64,000 nucleotides of DNA, from positions 1-64,000 of the forward strand of contig JAHQWJ010000139.1 of NCBI GenBank assembly GCA_029856125.1, read 5' to 3'. Each line of letters opens with the position of its first letter. Positions within the stretch are counted from its first letter, which is position 1. The notes beneath the pieces were generated by a model that was not told the DNA's origin, did no database searches, and saw only the letters and a list, made by a program, of their open reading frames with translations. Below are positions 54,138-62,675 of this stretch, piece after piece. Both the position numbers and the translations under genes were made by a program. Source of the DNA: Promethearchaeia archaeon (GTDB lineage Archaea > Asgardarchaeota > Lokiarchaeia > Sigyniarchaeales > SOKP01).

Positions 54138-54737
54138 CTATACTTTTCTTTCTTTTTTACCTGCCTTCCTTAAAATAATTAAACCAATTATCGCTCCTAT
54201 AATAAAGGGAATGATTATTTGAAGCCACATTAATTCAATAGGTAGCAAGTAAATAGGGGGATGATGTTGTGTAAGGGGTGGTATTGTTCTTAAGTAATAA
54301 GAAATAGCAGAAGTAATCCAATTATAAGACCACGCAATAAAAGTGGCAACTCCTAACCAATTCCATGTCTTATAAATTAATCGCTTATTAAAGTATGATA
54401 GATATGTCTTTAGTATTACTATAACTGCAATGGGAAAACTAGGCCAAAAGTGAAAGTTAAAGCTTAAACTAGTTATTTCAAATGGCGGTGATGCATAGAT
54501 TAAAGATCCAATATACCCCGTGATCCCTGCAAATAATCCCAAAAAGAAGAGCGTTGTAGCAAATCCACCAAAAGCCCTGTGGGATCTAAACAATATATCG
54601 TTTGTTTTTAATAAACCTATCTTTTTCTTCCTAAAACCGGCGTAGTAGCCGGTTGCCGCTTGCACTGTAGCACATAAACACCCTAACATGGTAACAATTG
54701 TGTTAAATTCTGCTGGTTCAGCTGTAAATCCCGCCAT
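54138..54737 (-). CDS. Polytopic membrane protein with conserved His, unknown
   Basis: Five to six helices. Notable features are RSHRAFGGFATTLFFLGLFAG, HFWPSFPIAVIVILKTYLSYF and KTWNWLGVATFIAWSYNW. The last segment resembles the KTWNW region of the membrane protein at 8.9 kb. The pattern of His in helix starts is suggestive of a b-type cytochrome, which is not proved. C-terminal tail KAGKKERKV. No family name recognised. Confidence 0.6.
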   Translation of the reverse strand: MAGFTAEPAEFNTIVTMLGCLCATVQAATGYYAGFRKKKIGLLKTNDILFRSHRAFGGFATTLFFLGLFAGITGYIGSLIYASPPFEITSLSFNFHFWPSFPIAVIVILKTYLSYFNKRLIYKTWNWLGVATFIAWSYNWITSAISYYLRTIPPLTQHHPPIYLLPIELMWLQIIIPFIIGAIIGLIILRKAGKKERKV

Positions 54738-54892
54738 AATTAGTCGATTCCTTATTTTGTGATAAAACTCGCTTAATCAAGAGTATGTTTTAGATTATAA
54801 TAATATATGATATAGTTTAACATTCAGTATAGATTTTTGTTCTTCTTAATAATTTTGATTATACTCTATGAATTGCTCAAATAAGGTTTAAT

Positions 54893-55342
54893 TTATTTTA
54901 TTATTGCCTCGCAAGGAGGTGCGTCCTCTCCAATTGACCATAAGAAAAAATGGGCTCCTGTTGGTCCTAACCACTTAAACTGTTTTGCTATTATTTTCTG
55001 TTTTTCTCCGTAGGGTTTATCTCTAAAAGATTTCAAATAATTGTCAAACGAACTGTGCTTTTCTATTAGTTCAAGAAAAATTTTAGCATTAGAAATTATT
55101 GCTTGTACTTTCTTTCCGTTACGGATAATTTTAGGTGATTCTAACGCATCAGAAATTTCATCTATAGTCCAATTCGAGATAATTTCGGGGTCGAATTCGT
55201 TAAAAACTTCTTTGATACCCTTCCATTTTGTATTCACCACTTGATATGAGAATCCCGCATTAAAAACAGCTTTACTTAAAATTTCAAAGTATCCCTTTTC
55301 GTCATCAGGCTTTTCTTGAGGTGGAATAATTTTGTGCGCCAT
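54893..55342 (-). CDS. 3-methyladenine DNA glycosylase I-like (Tag family)
   Basis: A short HhH-type glycosylase-like protein: FEILSKAVFNAGFSYQVVNTKWKGIKEVFNEFDPEII, then PKIIRNGKKVQAIISNAKIFLEL, in the order seen in Tag (LEGFQAGLSW..., IIRNRxKIxAxxxNA). At 149 aa it is shorter than E. coli Tag (187 aa); the zinc-binding Cys/His ends are not obvious. Likely excises alkylated adenine, but the shortened form and missing zinc site leave doubt. Close to a DNA methyltransferase gene on the same strand. Confidence 0.7.
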   Translation of the reverse strand: MAHKIIPPQEKPDDEKGYFEILSKAVFNAGFSYQVVNTKWKGIKEVFNEFDPEIISNWTIDEISDALESPKIIRNGKKVQAIISNAKIFLELIEKHSSFDNYLKSFRDKPYGEKQKIIAKQFKWLGPTGAHFFLWSIGEDAPPCEAIIK

Positions 55343-55488
55343 GGTTATTTCGTAAATTTGACAAAATTATACTTTAGGATTATTTTTCATTAAAAGAAAA
55401 CCTCATAAGGTTATTAAAAATTAAGCGTATTAAAAAATAATAATTTTAAAAGATAAATACGATAAGTAAGAATTAAACCAACCAACCC

Positions 55489-56586
55489 TCATGACTCAAA
55501 ATCTAATTTTGTTTGACGAAACTTAATTTCTTGTTCCCTTTTTTTATTTAAGGACTCCTTAAAATGAGTAATCCTTTTTTCAAGGCTTCTCTTAAACGAA
55601 TTGTCAATATTTAGATTATTTAAGACTTCATTAACAATTCGAAAATTATTAAATTCCGCTTTAGACTTAATTACAGGTATTATTATTGAGGTGTCTGACA
55701 AAAAATCATTTATTAAATTTAGGGATAGCTCTAAATGAGGTATCAGATTTTCTTCACTTTCGTGAAAGTTTTTTCCTTCAAGAATTCTCGATTTAATAAC
55801 TTCAACGCGGGGGTATTTTTCGTAAGCATACCCCTTTATCCCTAATTTCAGACAAGCCGCTAAGGTTGAACAGGTCCCCCCAAAGGGGTCTAATACTGTT
55901 TTTGCATCTGGAACCATTTTAATACATTTATGTGGGAGACCTATTGGAAATGGAGCCTCGTGCCCTTTTTTAATCGATGCTCCTGTAGTCTTCATATATG
56001 GGATTAACCATACATTGCCGGGATCTCTTAAATCGGTGTCAGAATACCTTCCAATATTGGATTTATCTGTGTAAGGTATACCAATCGCTTTTGGGTCGAT
56101 CTTGTATTCTTTAGTATTTTTTGCAAAGAGGAAAATATGTTCCCAGAGATTATTTAACCGTCGATTTCCTCCGGAGGGAGTGTAGTGTCCTTTCCCAAGA
56201 AACGATTTAACCCAGATAATATCTTGAATTCGCTTCCAGGATGCGTTTTCAGCAGATTTAGCGACTTTTTCAGATTTCCCTTGATCTCCGGCAGAATCAC
56301 CAATATTCAGAAAGAATAATGCACTTTTTTTTGCTACTCTATAACATTCAGACCAGATGGTAGTTAAGAAGGAATAATATTCAGCATCATCCATTTTATC
56401 ATCATGAATTTCACCGTTATCTGAAGAATATGTTTTTCCACGATTATAAGGGGGAGAAGTTATTACTACATCAATTGATTCGTCCTCTAATTCAGACATG
56501 TGTTCTGACGATTTGAAAAAAATCGTCTGATTTTTAAATTCCAATTTTCCCTCATTAATAATGTTACCTTTTTTTTCTAGTGCCAC
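55489..56586 (-). CDS. DNA (adenine-N6 or cytosine-N4) methyltransferase
   Basis: Motif IV VITSPPYNRGKTYSSDNGEI lies at about residue 45, and the SAM motif VLDPFGGTCSTLAACLKLG near 240, giving beta-type order. After that comes a C-terminal extension of about 110 residues (NEVLNNLNIDNSFKRSLEKR) that the 322-aa enzyme at 24 kb lacks. G-G in place of the usual FCG (DPFGGT) is acceptable for the family. Next to a lone TnpB; no endonuclease nearby. Confidence 0.88.
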   Translation of the reverse strand: MALEKKGNIINEGKLEFKNQTIFFKSSEHMSELEDESIDVVITSPPYNRGKTYSSDNGEIHDDKMDDAEYYSFLTTIWSECYRVAKKSALFFLNIGDSAGDQGKSEKVAKSAENASWKRIQDIIWVKSFLGKGHYTPSGGNRRLNNLWEHIFLFAKNTKEYKIDPKAIGIPYTDKSNIGRYSDTDLRDPGNVWLIPYMKTTGASIKKGHEAPFPIGLPHKCIKMVPDAKTVLDPFGGTCSTLAACLKLGIKGYAYEKYPRVEVIKSRILEGKNFHESEENLIPHLELSLNLINDFLSDTSIIIPVIKSKAEFNNFRIVNEVLNNLNIDNSFKRSLEKRITHFKESLNKKREQEIKFRQTKLDFES

Positions 56587-56758
56587 AATTCGTCCTTCCT
56601 ATATGGTTATGCTCAATCTAAGAGAAAGTTTGCATAAAATCTCTCAATCAAGTTGTTTAAAATCCTTTTTAATATTTTAATAGGAAATCGTAATTTATTT
56701 ATTTGAGCCTTATGCTGTTAAAGTTATTTTTAATTTCCTTTCATGGAATTAAAATTTT

Positions 56759-56797
56759 ATTCTATCGAATTCTATATTTACAATATAGCAATAGAAT
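56759..56797. repeat. Imperfect hairpin at the 3' end of tnpB
   Basis: ATTCTAT...CTATATT-TAC-AATATAG...ATAGAAT: a two-part stem with an internal bulge, spanning the TnpB stop codon. IS200/IS605-type elements have hairpins at their right end, and the guide RNA (omega RNA) begins around the tnpB 3' end, so this may be a transposon end or part of that RNA. Confidence 0.5.
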
Positions 56798-57983
56798 ACG
56801 GATATAACCCTACACCCTCTATCCCATCAACCAATACGGCATTTGGGATTACTTTCTTAATTATATTATACCCCGCGTTGACATCGGCATTTATGATAAT
56901 TCCTTTCTTACTTCGAAATAGCCCTCTGTTAATTCGCTTCCCGGCATAGGATTTGTGTTTTTGAATCGATTCGTTATCTAAAAAACTGCATTTAGATGTA
57001 TAAGATTCCTTTTCTAAGATAACATCAATTCCTATTAATTTGGATTTGTATTGAATTTGAGAAATCAATTTGAAATAGGGAAGTTGAACGAATTTTTGGT
57101 TATTTCTCCGCCCCATGTTAACTTTTTGTTTCCAGAAGCGATTATACCCTATAACAATCGTTCCAAAATTATTTACGACACAATGGTTAATAATTTTCCT
57201 TGAAATTTTATGAAATTGGTCGTTAATCTTGTTATTTCGTCTTTGAGTAAGTTTCTGAATTCTTCTCGTTCCAAGCGGGATACCCTGCTTATCTTTAATT
57301 CTATTATATTTTGCAACTTGTTTATTGTAAAATTGATTAGTGGACTTCGCAATACCGCCTTTAATAATTACAGGTTGTAGTCCTGCATTATTTACCATAG
57401 TTACAATATTTGCTAATCCTAAATCAATCCCTAATATTCTTTTTTTATCTACTTTTAGATTTTTTACTTCTTTCTCGTATATAATCTCTACAATATAATA
57501 AAATCCTCTAGGAACGAGCCTTACCTGATGTAATTGGTTTTTAATGCGCGTTTTTATAGGAGATATGGCGACTTTTTTAGGAAAATATAAGTTGCCCTCC
57601 CTGATTCGGCATTGTTGATTAGTGAAAATTAGTGTGAACTCTCCGTTTCTTTTCTTATACTTTGGAGGTCTAGGGCGTCCTTGATACTTTCTTGGTTGTA
57701 CCTTCCAATTTTTAAGAGATTTAAAAAATGATTTCCAATTCTTATCAACTAATCTTAATATCTGCTGAGATGTTTGCGACGGAAGTTTTTGATATGTTTT
57801 TTTATCTTTTAACATATACCATAAATCGTAGTATCTTAACCAGTTTCCTAGATAAAATAATTCTTGCCTTACATAATAATTTGCTACATTATAGAGGTTT
57901 TTGGATAAATGACATAAGCACGAGATGTGTGGTGTCTTTTTTGTTTGAATTTGTTCTGTCAGTCTCATCCCTATGTCTTTCAA
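56778..57983 (-). mobile_element. tnpB: TnpB (IS605/IS607-type) RNA-guided nuclease-like protein, solitary
   Basis: 401 aa TnpB/OrfB. RuvC-I Asp is in GIDLGLANIV, RuvC-III Asp in NADVNAGYNI. The RuvC-II position, usually Glu, reads TIVIGYNRFWKQ with Gly. Other landmarks: RNNQKFVQLPYF, ESYTSKCSFLD. The CxxC...CxxC zinc finger common in TnpB is absent; only one Cys lies in that segment. No TnpA or serine recombinase gene accompanies it. Many TnpB of this IVIGxNxxWKQ group carry the Gly and may use a relocated Glu; activity is uncertain. Strand matches the DNA methyltransferase upstream of it. Confidence 0.88.
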
Positions 57984-58247
57984 TAGATAAATATACTAAT
58001 AAAAAATAAGAGAGTGTAAATTTACAGATAATTTAGAGGGATTTTAAGGAAGATATAAATGAAGGGAAATTAAAATTAATCTGCTGTTAATAAGGTAAAA
58101 TTACGAGACTCATTATCTTTTCAATTTATAGATTTCATATTTAGATAGAGAGCGAATAATTTAAAATTCAGCGAGATCAGGCGGTTTTCTTGATATGAGG
58201 AAATAAGGAAGAACACCAACACATTAAGAGTTTCACAGATACTCCTC

Positions 58248-58273
58248 TTTGTATAAACAAATCGTTATACAAA
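58248..58273. repeat. Perfect 9-bp inverted repeat with 8-base loop
   Basis: TTTGTATAA at 58248-58256 and TTATACAAA at 58265-58273 can form a hairpin about 110 bases upstream of the small Cys-rich gene. It could be an operator, a transcription terminator or a mobile-element end. Confidence 0.5.
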
Positions 58274-58373
58274 TTAACATTGGTTTGAGGAATTAAGAGA
58301 ATATAATAGTTACATTTAATAATCTCCAAATTAAACTTTCTATCGGAGAAGAAAGGTTACTTTTTCCAAATGA

Positions 58374-58379
58374 GGAGGT
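58374..58379 (+). promoter_or_regulatory. Strong Shine-Dalgarno GGAGGT before the small Cys-rich gene
   Basis: GGAGGT 5 nt before the ATG decides the start; the ORF track used an in-frame ATG five codons upstream. Confidence 0.65.
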
Positions 58380-58384
58380 ATAAA

Positions 58385-58555
58385 ATGAATACGGAAGTCA
58401 AACCTTGGGAAGACTCGTTATTATCGTGCCCATTTACGCGTTCGTGCCACCTACCCAAAGCTAAGGAAGTTTGTGACTTTCCTAATTACAAAATGTGCTC
58501 CGATTACCAATCTGGGTTAAATAAACTTAAATCTACTTCTAAGGTATTACATTAA
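58385..58555 (+). CDS. Small cysteine-rich protein, 56 aa
   Basis: Sequence MNTEVKPWEDSLLSCPFTRSCHLPKAKEVC ends CDFPNYKMCSDY. Four Cys spaced Cx5C, x7, C, x6, C plus a His suggest a metal or Fe-S site. The strong GGAGGT and preserved reading frame argue for a real protein. It is divergent from tnpB and upstream of the PLP enzyme on the same strand, 102 nt away. No family recognised. Confidence 0.65.
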   Translation: MNTEVKPWEDSLLSCPFTRSCHLPKAKEVCDFPNYKMCSDYQSGLNKLKSTSKVLH

Positions 58556-58657
58556 TAGTATAGCAGTCTTATTTTTTAACTTCTTTTTTCATATTACTGA
58601 TTTCAAGTTTATTTAATATGCGACAATTAATTTAGATATTCAAATATCAAATTTTTA

Positions 58658-60004
58658 GTGGAAAAAATGGCTAGACCTAAAGTAGTATTACCAGAAAATG
58701 GAATCTCAGAAGAAGAACTTCTTAAAAAAATGGAAGTAATTCGTGAAGACGACATAAAGTGGAAGGATGGAAAAGTATGGAGCCTCGTGTATCACGCTTC
58801 AGAAAAACACACAGAAATGCTTAAAAAAGCCTCTGCAATGTTTTTTTCAAAGAACGCCCTTAGTCCCATGGCTTTTCCCAGTTTAAAACAATTTGAAACG
58901 GAAGTAATTTCCATGGCAATAGACTTGTTTGGAGGAGATAATAGGTGTTGCGGAAGTATGACCTCGGGTGGAACTGAAAGTCTTTTAATGGCAGTAAAAA
59001 CGTATAGAGATTGGGCACGGGAAAAATTCCCCCATATTAAAGAACCTGAGATGGTTGTACCCAGTTCAGCACATCCATCCTTTGACAAAGCAGCAGATTA
59101 TTTTGGAGTAAAAATAGTTAAAGCACCAGTGGATAAAGAAACTCATCGGGCAGATGTAAAAGCTATGGAAAACGCACTGACCGAGAACACTATACTAATG
59201 GTCGGTTCTGCGTGTGATTTTCCAAGGGGCGTAGTGGATCCCATCTCCGAACTCGCATCTATTGCTCGCGAACGAGGCATTGGAATGCATGTTGATGCGT
59301 GTCTTGGAGGTTTTATGCTTCCTTTTGTAAAGAAACTTGGAAATAATATTCCTGATTTTGATTTCTCAGTCCCGGGAGTGACCTCTATTTCGGCAGATGT
59401 CCACAAGTATGGGTATGGAGCAAAGGGTGCCTCTACAATAATGTATCGCAAAGAAAGAGTGTGGAAGCATCAATTTTCAGTCTATACGGACTGGTCAGGT
59501 GGCATTTATATATCTCCTTCTATGAGAGGCACTCGGCCTGGCGGTCCAATTGCTGCAGCATGGGCTTCAATGAAGGCTTTAGGAAACGATGGTTATTTAC
59601 AGCTGGCTAAAATCGTCATGAAGGCTACCAAAGAATTAATTGACGGAATTAATCAAATCCCTGAACTATATATTATTGGAGACCCGGTAATGAGCGTTTT
59701 CTCCTTTACATCTGACATAGTGGACATCTATAATTTAGGAGACATAATGGATAAAAAAGGGTGGCATTTAGACCGAATTCAATTTCCAAACGCTTTACAC
59801 ATGATGGTTAATCCTCACCATGCTAGTATAGTAGCTACATTCTTGAACGATCTTAAGGACGCTGTTAAAGATATTAAGGAGCATCCCGAAGCATCTTCAG
59901 ATGGGGATGCTGCTATATACGGTATGGTAGCAAGTTTACCGGACCGAAATAAAGTCAAAGACTACATAACCAATTTCTTAAAAGCCCAATATAAAATTAA
60001 ATAA
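58658..60004 (+). CDS. Sphingosine-1-phosphate-lyase-like PLP-dependent enzyme
   Basis: Fold-type I PLP enzyme of group II decarboxylase type. Motifs: GSMTSGGTESLLMAVKTYRDW (PLP phosphate and Schiff-base region), HVDACLGGFMLP (cofactor Asp), and SADVHKYGYGAKGASTIMYR with the PLP Lys. SPxAFPSLKQFE and the ISPSMRGTRPGGPIAAAWASM segment are typical of sphingosine-1-phosphate lyase and its prokaryotic relatives. 448 aa, no N-terminal membrane helix, unlike the eukaryotic enzyme. Natural substrate unknown: possibly an amino-lipid or long-chain base phosphate. ATG nine codons from the GTG is a possible alternative start. Confidence 0.9.
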   Translation: MEKMARPKVVLPENGISEEELLKKMEVIREDDIKWKDGKVWSLVYHASEKHTEMLKKASAMFFSKNALSPMAFPSLKQFETEVISMAIDLFGGDNRCCGSMTSGGTESLLMAVKTYRDWAREKFPHIKEPEMVVPSSAHPSFDKAADYFGVKIVKAPVDKETHRADVKAMENALTENTILMVGSACDFPRGVVDPISELASIARERGIGMHVDACLGGFMLPFVKKLGNNIPDFDFSVPGVTSISADVHKYGYGAKGASTIMYRKERVWKHQFSVYTDWSGGIYISPSMRGTRPGGPIAAAWASMKALGNDGYLQLAKIVMKATKELIDGINQIPELYIIGDPVMSVFSFTSDIVDIYNLGDIMDKKGWHLDRIQFPNALHMMVNPHHASIVATFLNDLKDAVKDIKEHPEASSDGDAAIYGMVASLPDRNKVKDYITNFLKAQYKIK

Positions 60005-60028
60005 TTTTAAAATCCTATTTTTATTAAT

Positions 60029-60367
60029 ATGAAGCTAAACAGATTAAAATCTATAGTTAACGATGGTGTAAGAACGTCCATTTCTAGCTCAAATGGTAAT
60101 TATTTACTTGATCCTTTTGAACATTATACACCTAAAGTAGAAATTAATATAGATTTGAAAAATAAGACGTTCACACCTGAATTAGAGGGGGACGCCGTTG
60201 AAACGTATTATAGCGCTATTTGTGACTGGTTTCATGAAGTGTTACCAAAAGAAGGAATCCCAATCGATGTAATCGATAGCGCAATTCTAAATATTTCTCC
60301 GAATGGAAAAGAATGTATTATAAAAGCTAACAAAAGAGAATTTAGATCTTTCTATTCATTTAAATGA
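60029..60367 (+). CDS. Conserved-looking hypothetical protein, 112 aa
   Basis: Soluble alpha/beta sequence: KLNRLKSIVNDGVRTSISSSNGNYLLDPFEHY, TYYSAICDWFHEVLPKEGIPIDVIDSAIL, and ECIIKANKREFRSFYSFK. No signal peptide, membrane helix or known motif. It lies 24 nt after the PLP enzyme and may be co-transcribed with it. I do not recognise a family. Confidence 0.55.
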   Translation: MKLNRLKSIVNDGVRTSISSSNGNYLLDPFEHYTPKVEINIDLKNKTFTPELEGDAVETYYSAICDWFHEVLPKEGIPIDVIDSAILNISPNGKECIIKANKREFRSFYSFK

Positions 60368-60389
60368 AAATACCATAAAGCAACATCAA

Positions 60390-60902
60390 TCAAAATCTAC
60401 TTAACATCATTCTTGTTAATTTTTCAAACGATTCTTCTACATTTTCACCCGTCTTGCTAGAGCATTCAGTGAAACCGCTAAAACCCTTTGCTTTAGCAAA
60501 TTTTTTACCTTCTTTAAAAGGAATTTCTCTAATTATATCTAAATCCGCTTTACCACCAAGTAAAACAAGTGGAAATCGTTCCTTTTTACCGTTTATAACG
60601 GATAACCATTCGTCAATGTGAATAAGAGAAGGATAATGTGTAATATCGTACATTAATATCCCTCCCATTGTACCATTTAAATATTCAGGCATCATGAATC
60701 GAAATCTTTCCTCACCACCAAAATCCCAGATCATTAACTTTATGGTTTTTCCATCAACCTCAAAAGTTTTAGTTTCAAAGTCAACTCCGATAGTCATCTG
60801 AGAATCTGATATGAATAAATCTGTTTTAAATCTTTTTGTTAGTGTTGTTTTTCCACTACCCGCATCACCGAAAATGATAATTTTAAAAATTGCGTCAAGC
60901 AT
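60390..60902 (-). CDS. Small GTPase with degenerate G4
   Basis: G1 GDAGSGKTTLTKRF, switch I MTIGVDFETKTF, G3 WDFGGEERF, and ECSSKTG for G5 are intact. G4 reads LLGGKADLD, where the canonical N of NKxD is Gly, so guanine specificity may be weakened. The C-terminus (LTRMMLSRF) lacks cysteine for prenylation. 170 aa. WDFGGEE wording is closer to Rag/Rab-like Asgard GTPases. It is expressed alone on the minus strand. Confidence 0.85.
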   Translation of the reverse strand: MLDAIFKIIIFGDAGSGKTTLTKRFKTDLFISDSQMTIGVDFETKTFEVDGKTIKLMIWDFGGEERFRFMMPEYLNGTMGGILMYDITHYPSLIHIDEWLSVINGKKERFPLVLLGGKADLDIIREIPFKEGKKFAKAKGFSGFTECSSKTGENVEESFEKLTRMMLSRF

Positions 60903-61251
60903 GATATCCTAATTAAAACTCTTTAATTTTTTTAACCAACTTTGTTGAAAGTGTATTATCTTTATGAAACTTGCCCCGCCGTAATGTTTCTCTTAAACAC
61001 GCCTTTTTTGTAAAAAAATAATACAAATATAGACATAATAATTTTAATATTTAAATCTTTTCTAATTCTTTAACCCGTTTTTCATTTTTTTCACGCTGAT
61101 TAATAGTAAAATTAAATTCCGTAAGACACATACGACTTTTTCCTTTTTGTCCTATGAATTGAGGGAAAAAATTAACACATATCTAAATTTCTAAATGTAT
61201 TCTTTATAATTGCCAAAATAAAAAAAAATAGAGTTTAATGTTTATGTTAAA
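60903..61251. other. Intergenic region with one doubtful short ORF
   Basis: About 350 bases without a clear gene. A minus-strand 26-codon ORF (61051-61131; MCLTEFNFTINQREKNEKRV) with in-frame coding-like sequence upstream lacks a ribosome site. It could be a remnant. Otherwise AT-rich; no RNA or repeat recognised. Confidence 0.3.
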
Positions 61252-61575
61252 TTAATCGGGTACTTTAAGCCCTACAAGGGCCATAGATTCTACTAGTGTT
61301 GCCATTGTGTGTATTGTCGAATTCACGCCCTCAATTTCAGAGTAACCGGCTAAAATTTCATTAAGCCAATCAAAAGCGGCTTCAAGTTTTCCTTCCTTTA
61401 CTTCGAAAATCGATATAACTTTAATACCATATTTGGTTCTCATTAACGCGCCAGCTAATACCGTTTTTCCAATGCTTTTATCTGCAGGATGTTTCTTCAT
61501 AACTTCAAGAAACTTCTTTCCAACTTCCTCTCCCTTAACGGGAGGAAACCATACTGTCGAAAACAAATAACCCAT
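61252..61575 (-). CDS. Small DUF protein, paralogue B
   Basis: Paralogue of the protein at 35 kb: GYLFSTVWFPPVKGEEVGKKFLEVMKKHP, VISIFEVKEGKLEAAFDWL and a final LVGLKVPD. The ATG five codons inside the ORF is chosen because GGTGA lies 5 nt before it. Same size and order of conserved blocks as paralogue A. No named family or catalytic residues recognised. A dimeric barrel-like fold is a guess. Confidence 0.65.
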   Translation of the reverse strand: MGYLFSTVWFPPVKGEEVGKKFLEVMKKHPADKSIGKTVLAGALMRTKYGIKVISIFEVKEGKLEAAFDWLNEILAGYSEIEGVNSTIHTMATLVESMALVGLKVPD

Positions 61576-61738
61576 AAATTTCACCATAAATTAATTTGTA
61601 TTGAAATTAATCGAGTTTTATTAGAAATTCGCAATGATAAGAATGCGAATCATCTATTTAAACTTTTAGATTATCGTCAAGAATGTAATAAGAAGAAATT
61701 TACAATATACAAGGAATTGTAAAGAGGAGAGAAACGTT

Positions 61739-62245
61739 TTATTTTTCTCTTAATTGAAGCATGAGATCAAATTTCATATTAATTGTGTTTTTCTCAACTA
61801 AAGTAGAATACCAGTTTAAATATTCCTCAAAACCTAATTCATATCCATATTCTCCTTTCGTTTCACCAATATACTGATGTTCGCTATTTTCAACCCATTT
61901 CCATAATCCTGGCCAGATAATACTCATTTCTTCCACTCCGTTGCATTTAACCACTGCATAAAGTCCTCCCGGTATTAAACGGACTGGTACTTCGCTCTCT
62001 ACTTTAGTATTGGGTGGAATTGTTATATATATCCCATATCCATGTGGCTCAGGGTTTTCCGTTGGATAAATATTTCTACCAAAAATCCGAATATTTGAAT
62101 CAATTTGCAGAAATCCTCTCTCTTTAACCCAAGATTCTGCTTTATTCCAAGCATCTTCTTCCGGGGTATTTGAGAGGGAATAGAAAAACGCTGCACGCAT
62201 ATCTTCCAACTTTTTAAGTCTAACTTTAATTTTTTCACTCATCAT
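61739..62245 (-). CDS. GyrI-like/AraC effector-binding domain protein
   Basis: A stand-alone small-molecule-binding domain: IKVRLKKLEDMRAAFF at the start, FGRNIYPTENPEPHGYGIYITIPPNTKVESEVPVRLIPGGLYAVVKC, then WPGLWKWVENSEHQY. The GGLYAVV and E-x-x-P patterns are typical of GyrI-like/SRPBCC-related effector-binding domains. No DNA-binding domain is attached. GGAG just upstream of the ATG. May bind a drug-like or organic ligand. 168 aa. Confidence 0.8.
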   Translation of the reverse strand: MMSEKIKVRLKKLEDMRAAFFYSLSNTPEEDAWNKAESWVKERGFLQIDSNIRIFGRNIYPTENPEPHGYGIYITIPPNTKVESEVPVRLIPGGLYAVVKCNGVEEMSIIWPGLWKWVENSEHQYIGETKGEYGYELGFEEYLNWYSTLVEKNTINMKFDLMLQLREK

Positions 62246-62483
62246 TCTTGCTCCGTTTAATTATAAACTTCTTTTTAGAACTATACAAGTGCTACTATTG
62301 ATTTCTATTAAATTTTAACAATACCGTCTTAAGAAATCTAATTTATAGTATTTTTTATTGTTTGTTCTTAAGCTCACAAATTTGAAGAATTGTTTGGTAG
62401 ATAATTTAGCTTTATAACATAAGATTTCTTAAAGTAAAGTAAAACCTTTACGATAAATATTAAAATTATTAGAGGGAATCAGG

Positions 62484-62669
62484 TTGCCAGATTATGAAGT
62501 TAAGGTAAAATTCCACATTTTTCCATATAGGAAATTCAAAATAGGCGCTAAAAATGAAGAGGAAGCAAGAGAAATCGCAACTGATCAGGCCCAACATATC
62601 ATTGACACTTTAGATTTTAGCATAACTGATATAAAGGCAAAGAAATACCTCATGGACAAATTTCTGTGA
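62484..62669 (+). CDS. Small DpnD/PcfM-like protein
   Basis: 61 aa: MPDYEVKVKFHIFPYRKFKIGAKNEEEAREIATDQAQ. The pattern of a beta hairpin followed by a 'xAxNEEEAxxxA' helix resembles DpnD/PcfM-like small proteins. TTG start, with GAGGG about 9 nt upstream. The resemblance is modest and from memory. It is divergent from the GyrI-like gene. Confidence 0.5.
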   Translation: MPDYEVKVKFHIFPYRKFKIGAKNEEEAREIATDQAQHIIDTLDFSITDIKAKKYLMDKFL

Positions 62670-62675
62670 AAATTA

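Larger units (their letters stand above)
57984..58384. other. Intergenic region upstream of tnpB and the small Cys-rich gene
   Basis: About 400 bases without a gene. It contains a perfect 12-bp palindrome TGTAAATTTACA (58015-58026) and an inverted repeat TTTGTATAA / TTATACAAA with an 8-base loop (58248-58273). One may be the left end of the TnpB element, the other an operator or RNA hairpin. No start codon with a ribosome site other than the one for the downstream gene. Confidence 0.4.

Noticed and set aside
56743-56949. Plus-strand ORF MELKFYSIEFYIYNIAIEYG overlapping the tnpB end
   Set aside because: It is antisense to the conserved TnpB RuvC-III region and covers the hairpin; no ribosome site.
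61051-61131. 26-codon minus-strand ORF MCLTEFNFTINQ
   Set aside because: Reads coding-like with upstream extension, but no ribosome site and no recognisable family; could be a remnant.
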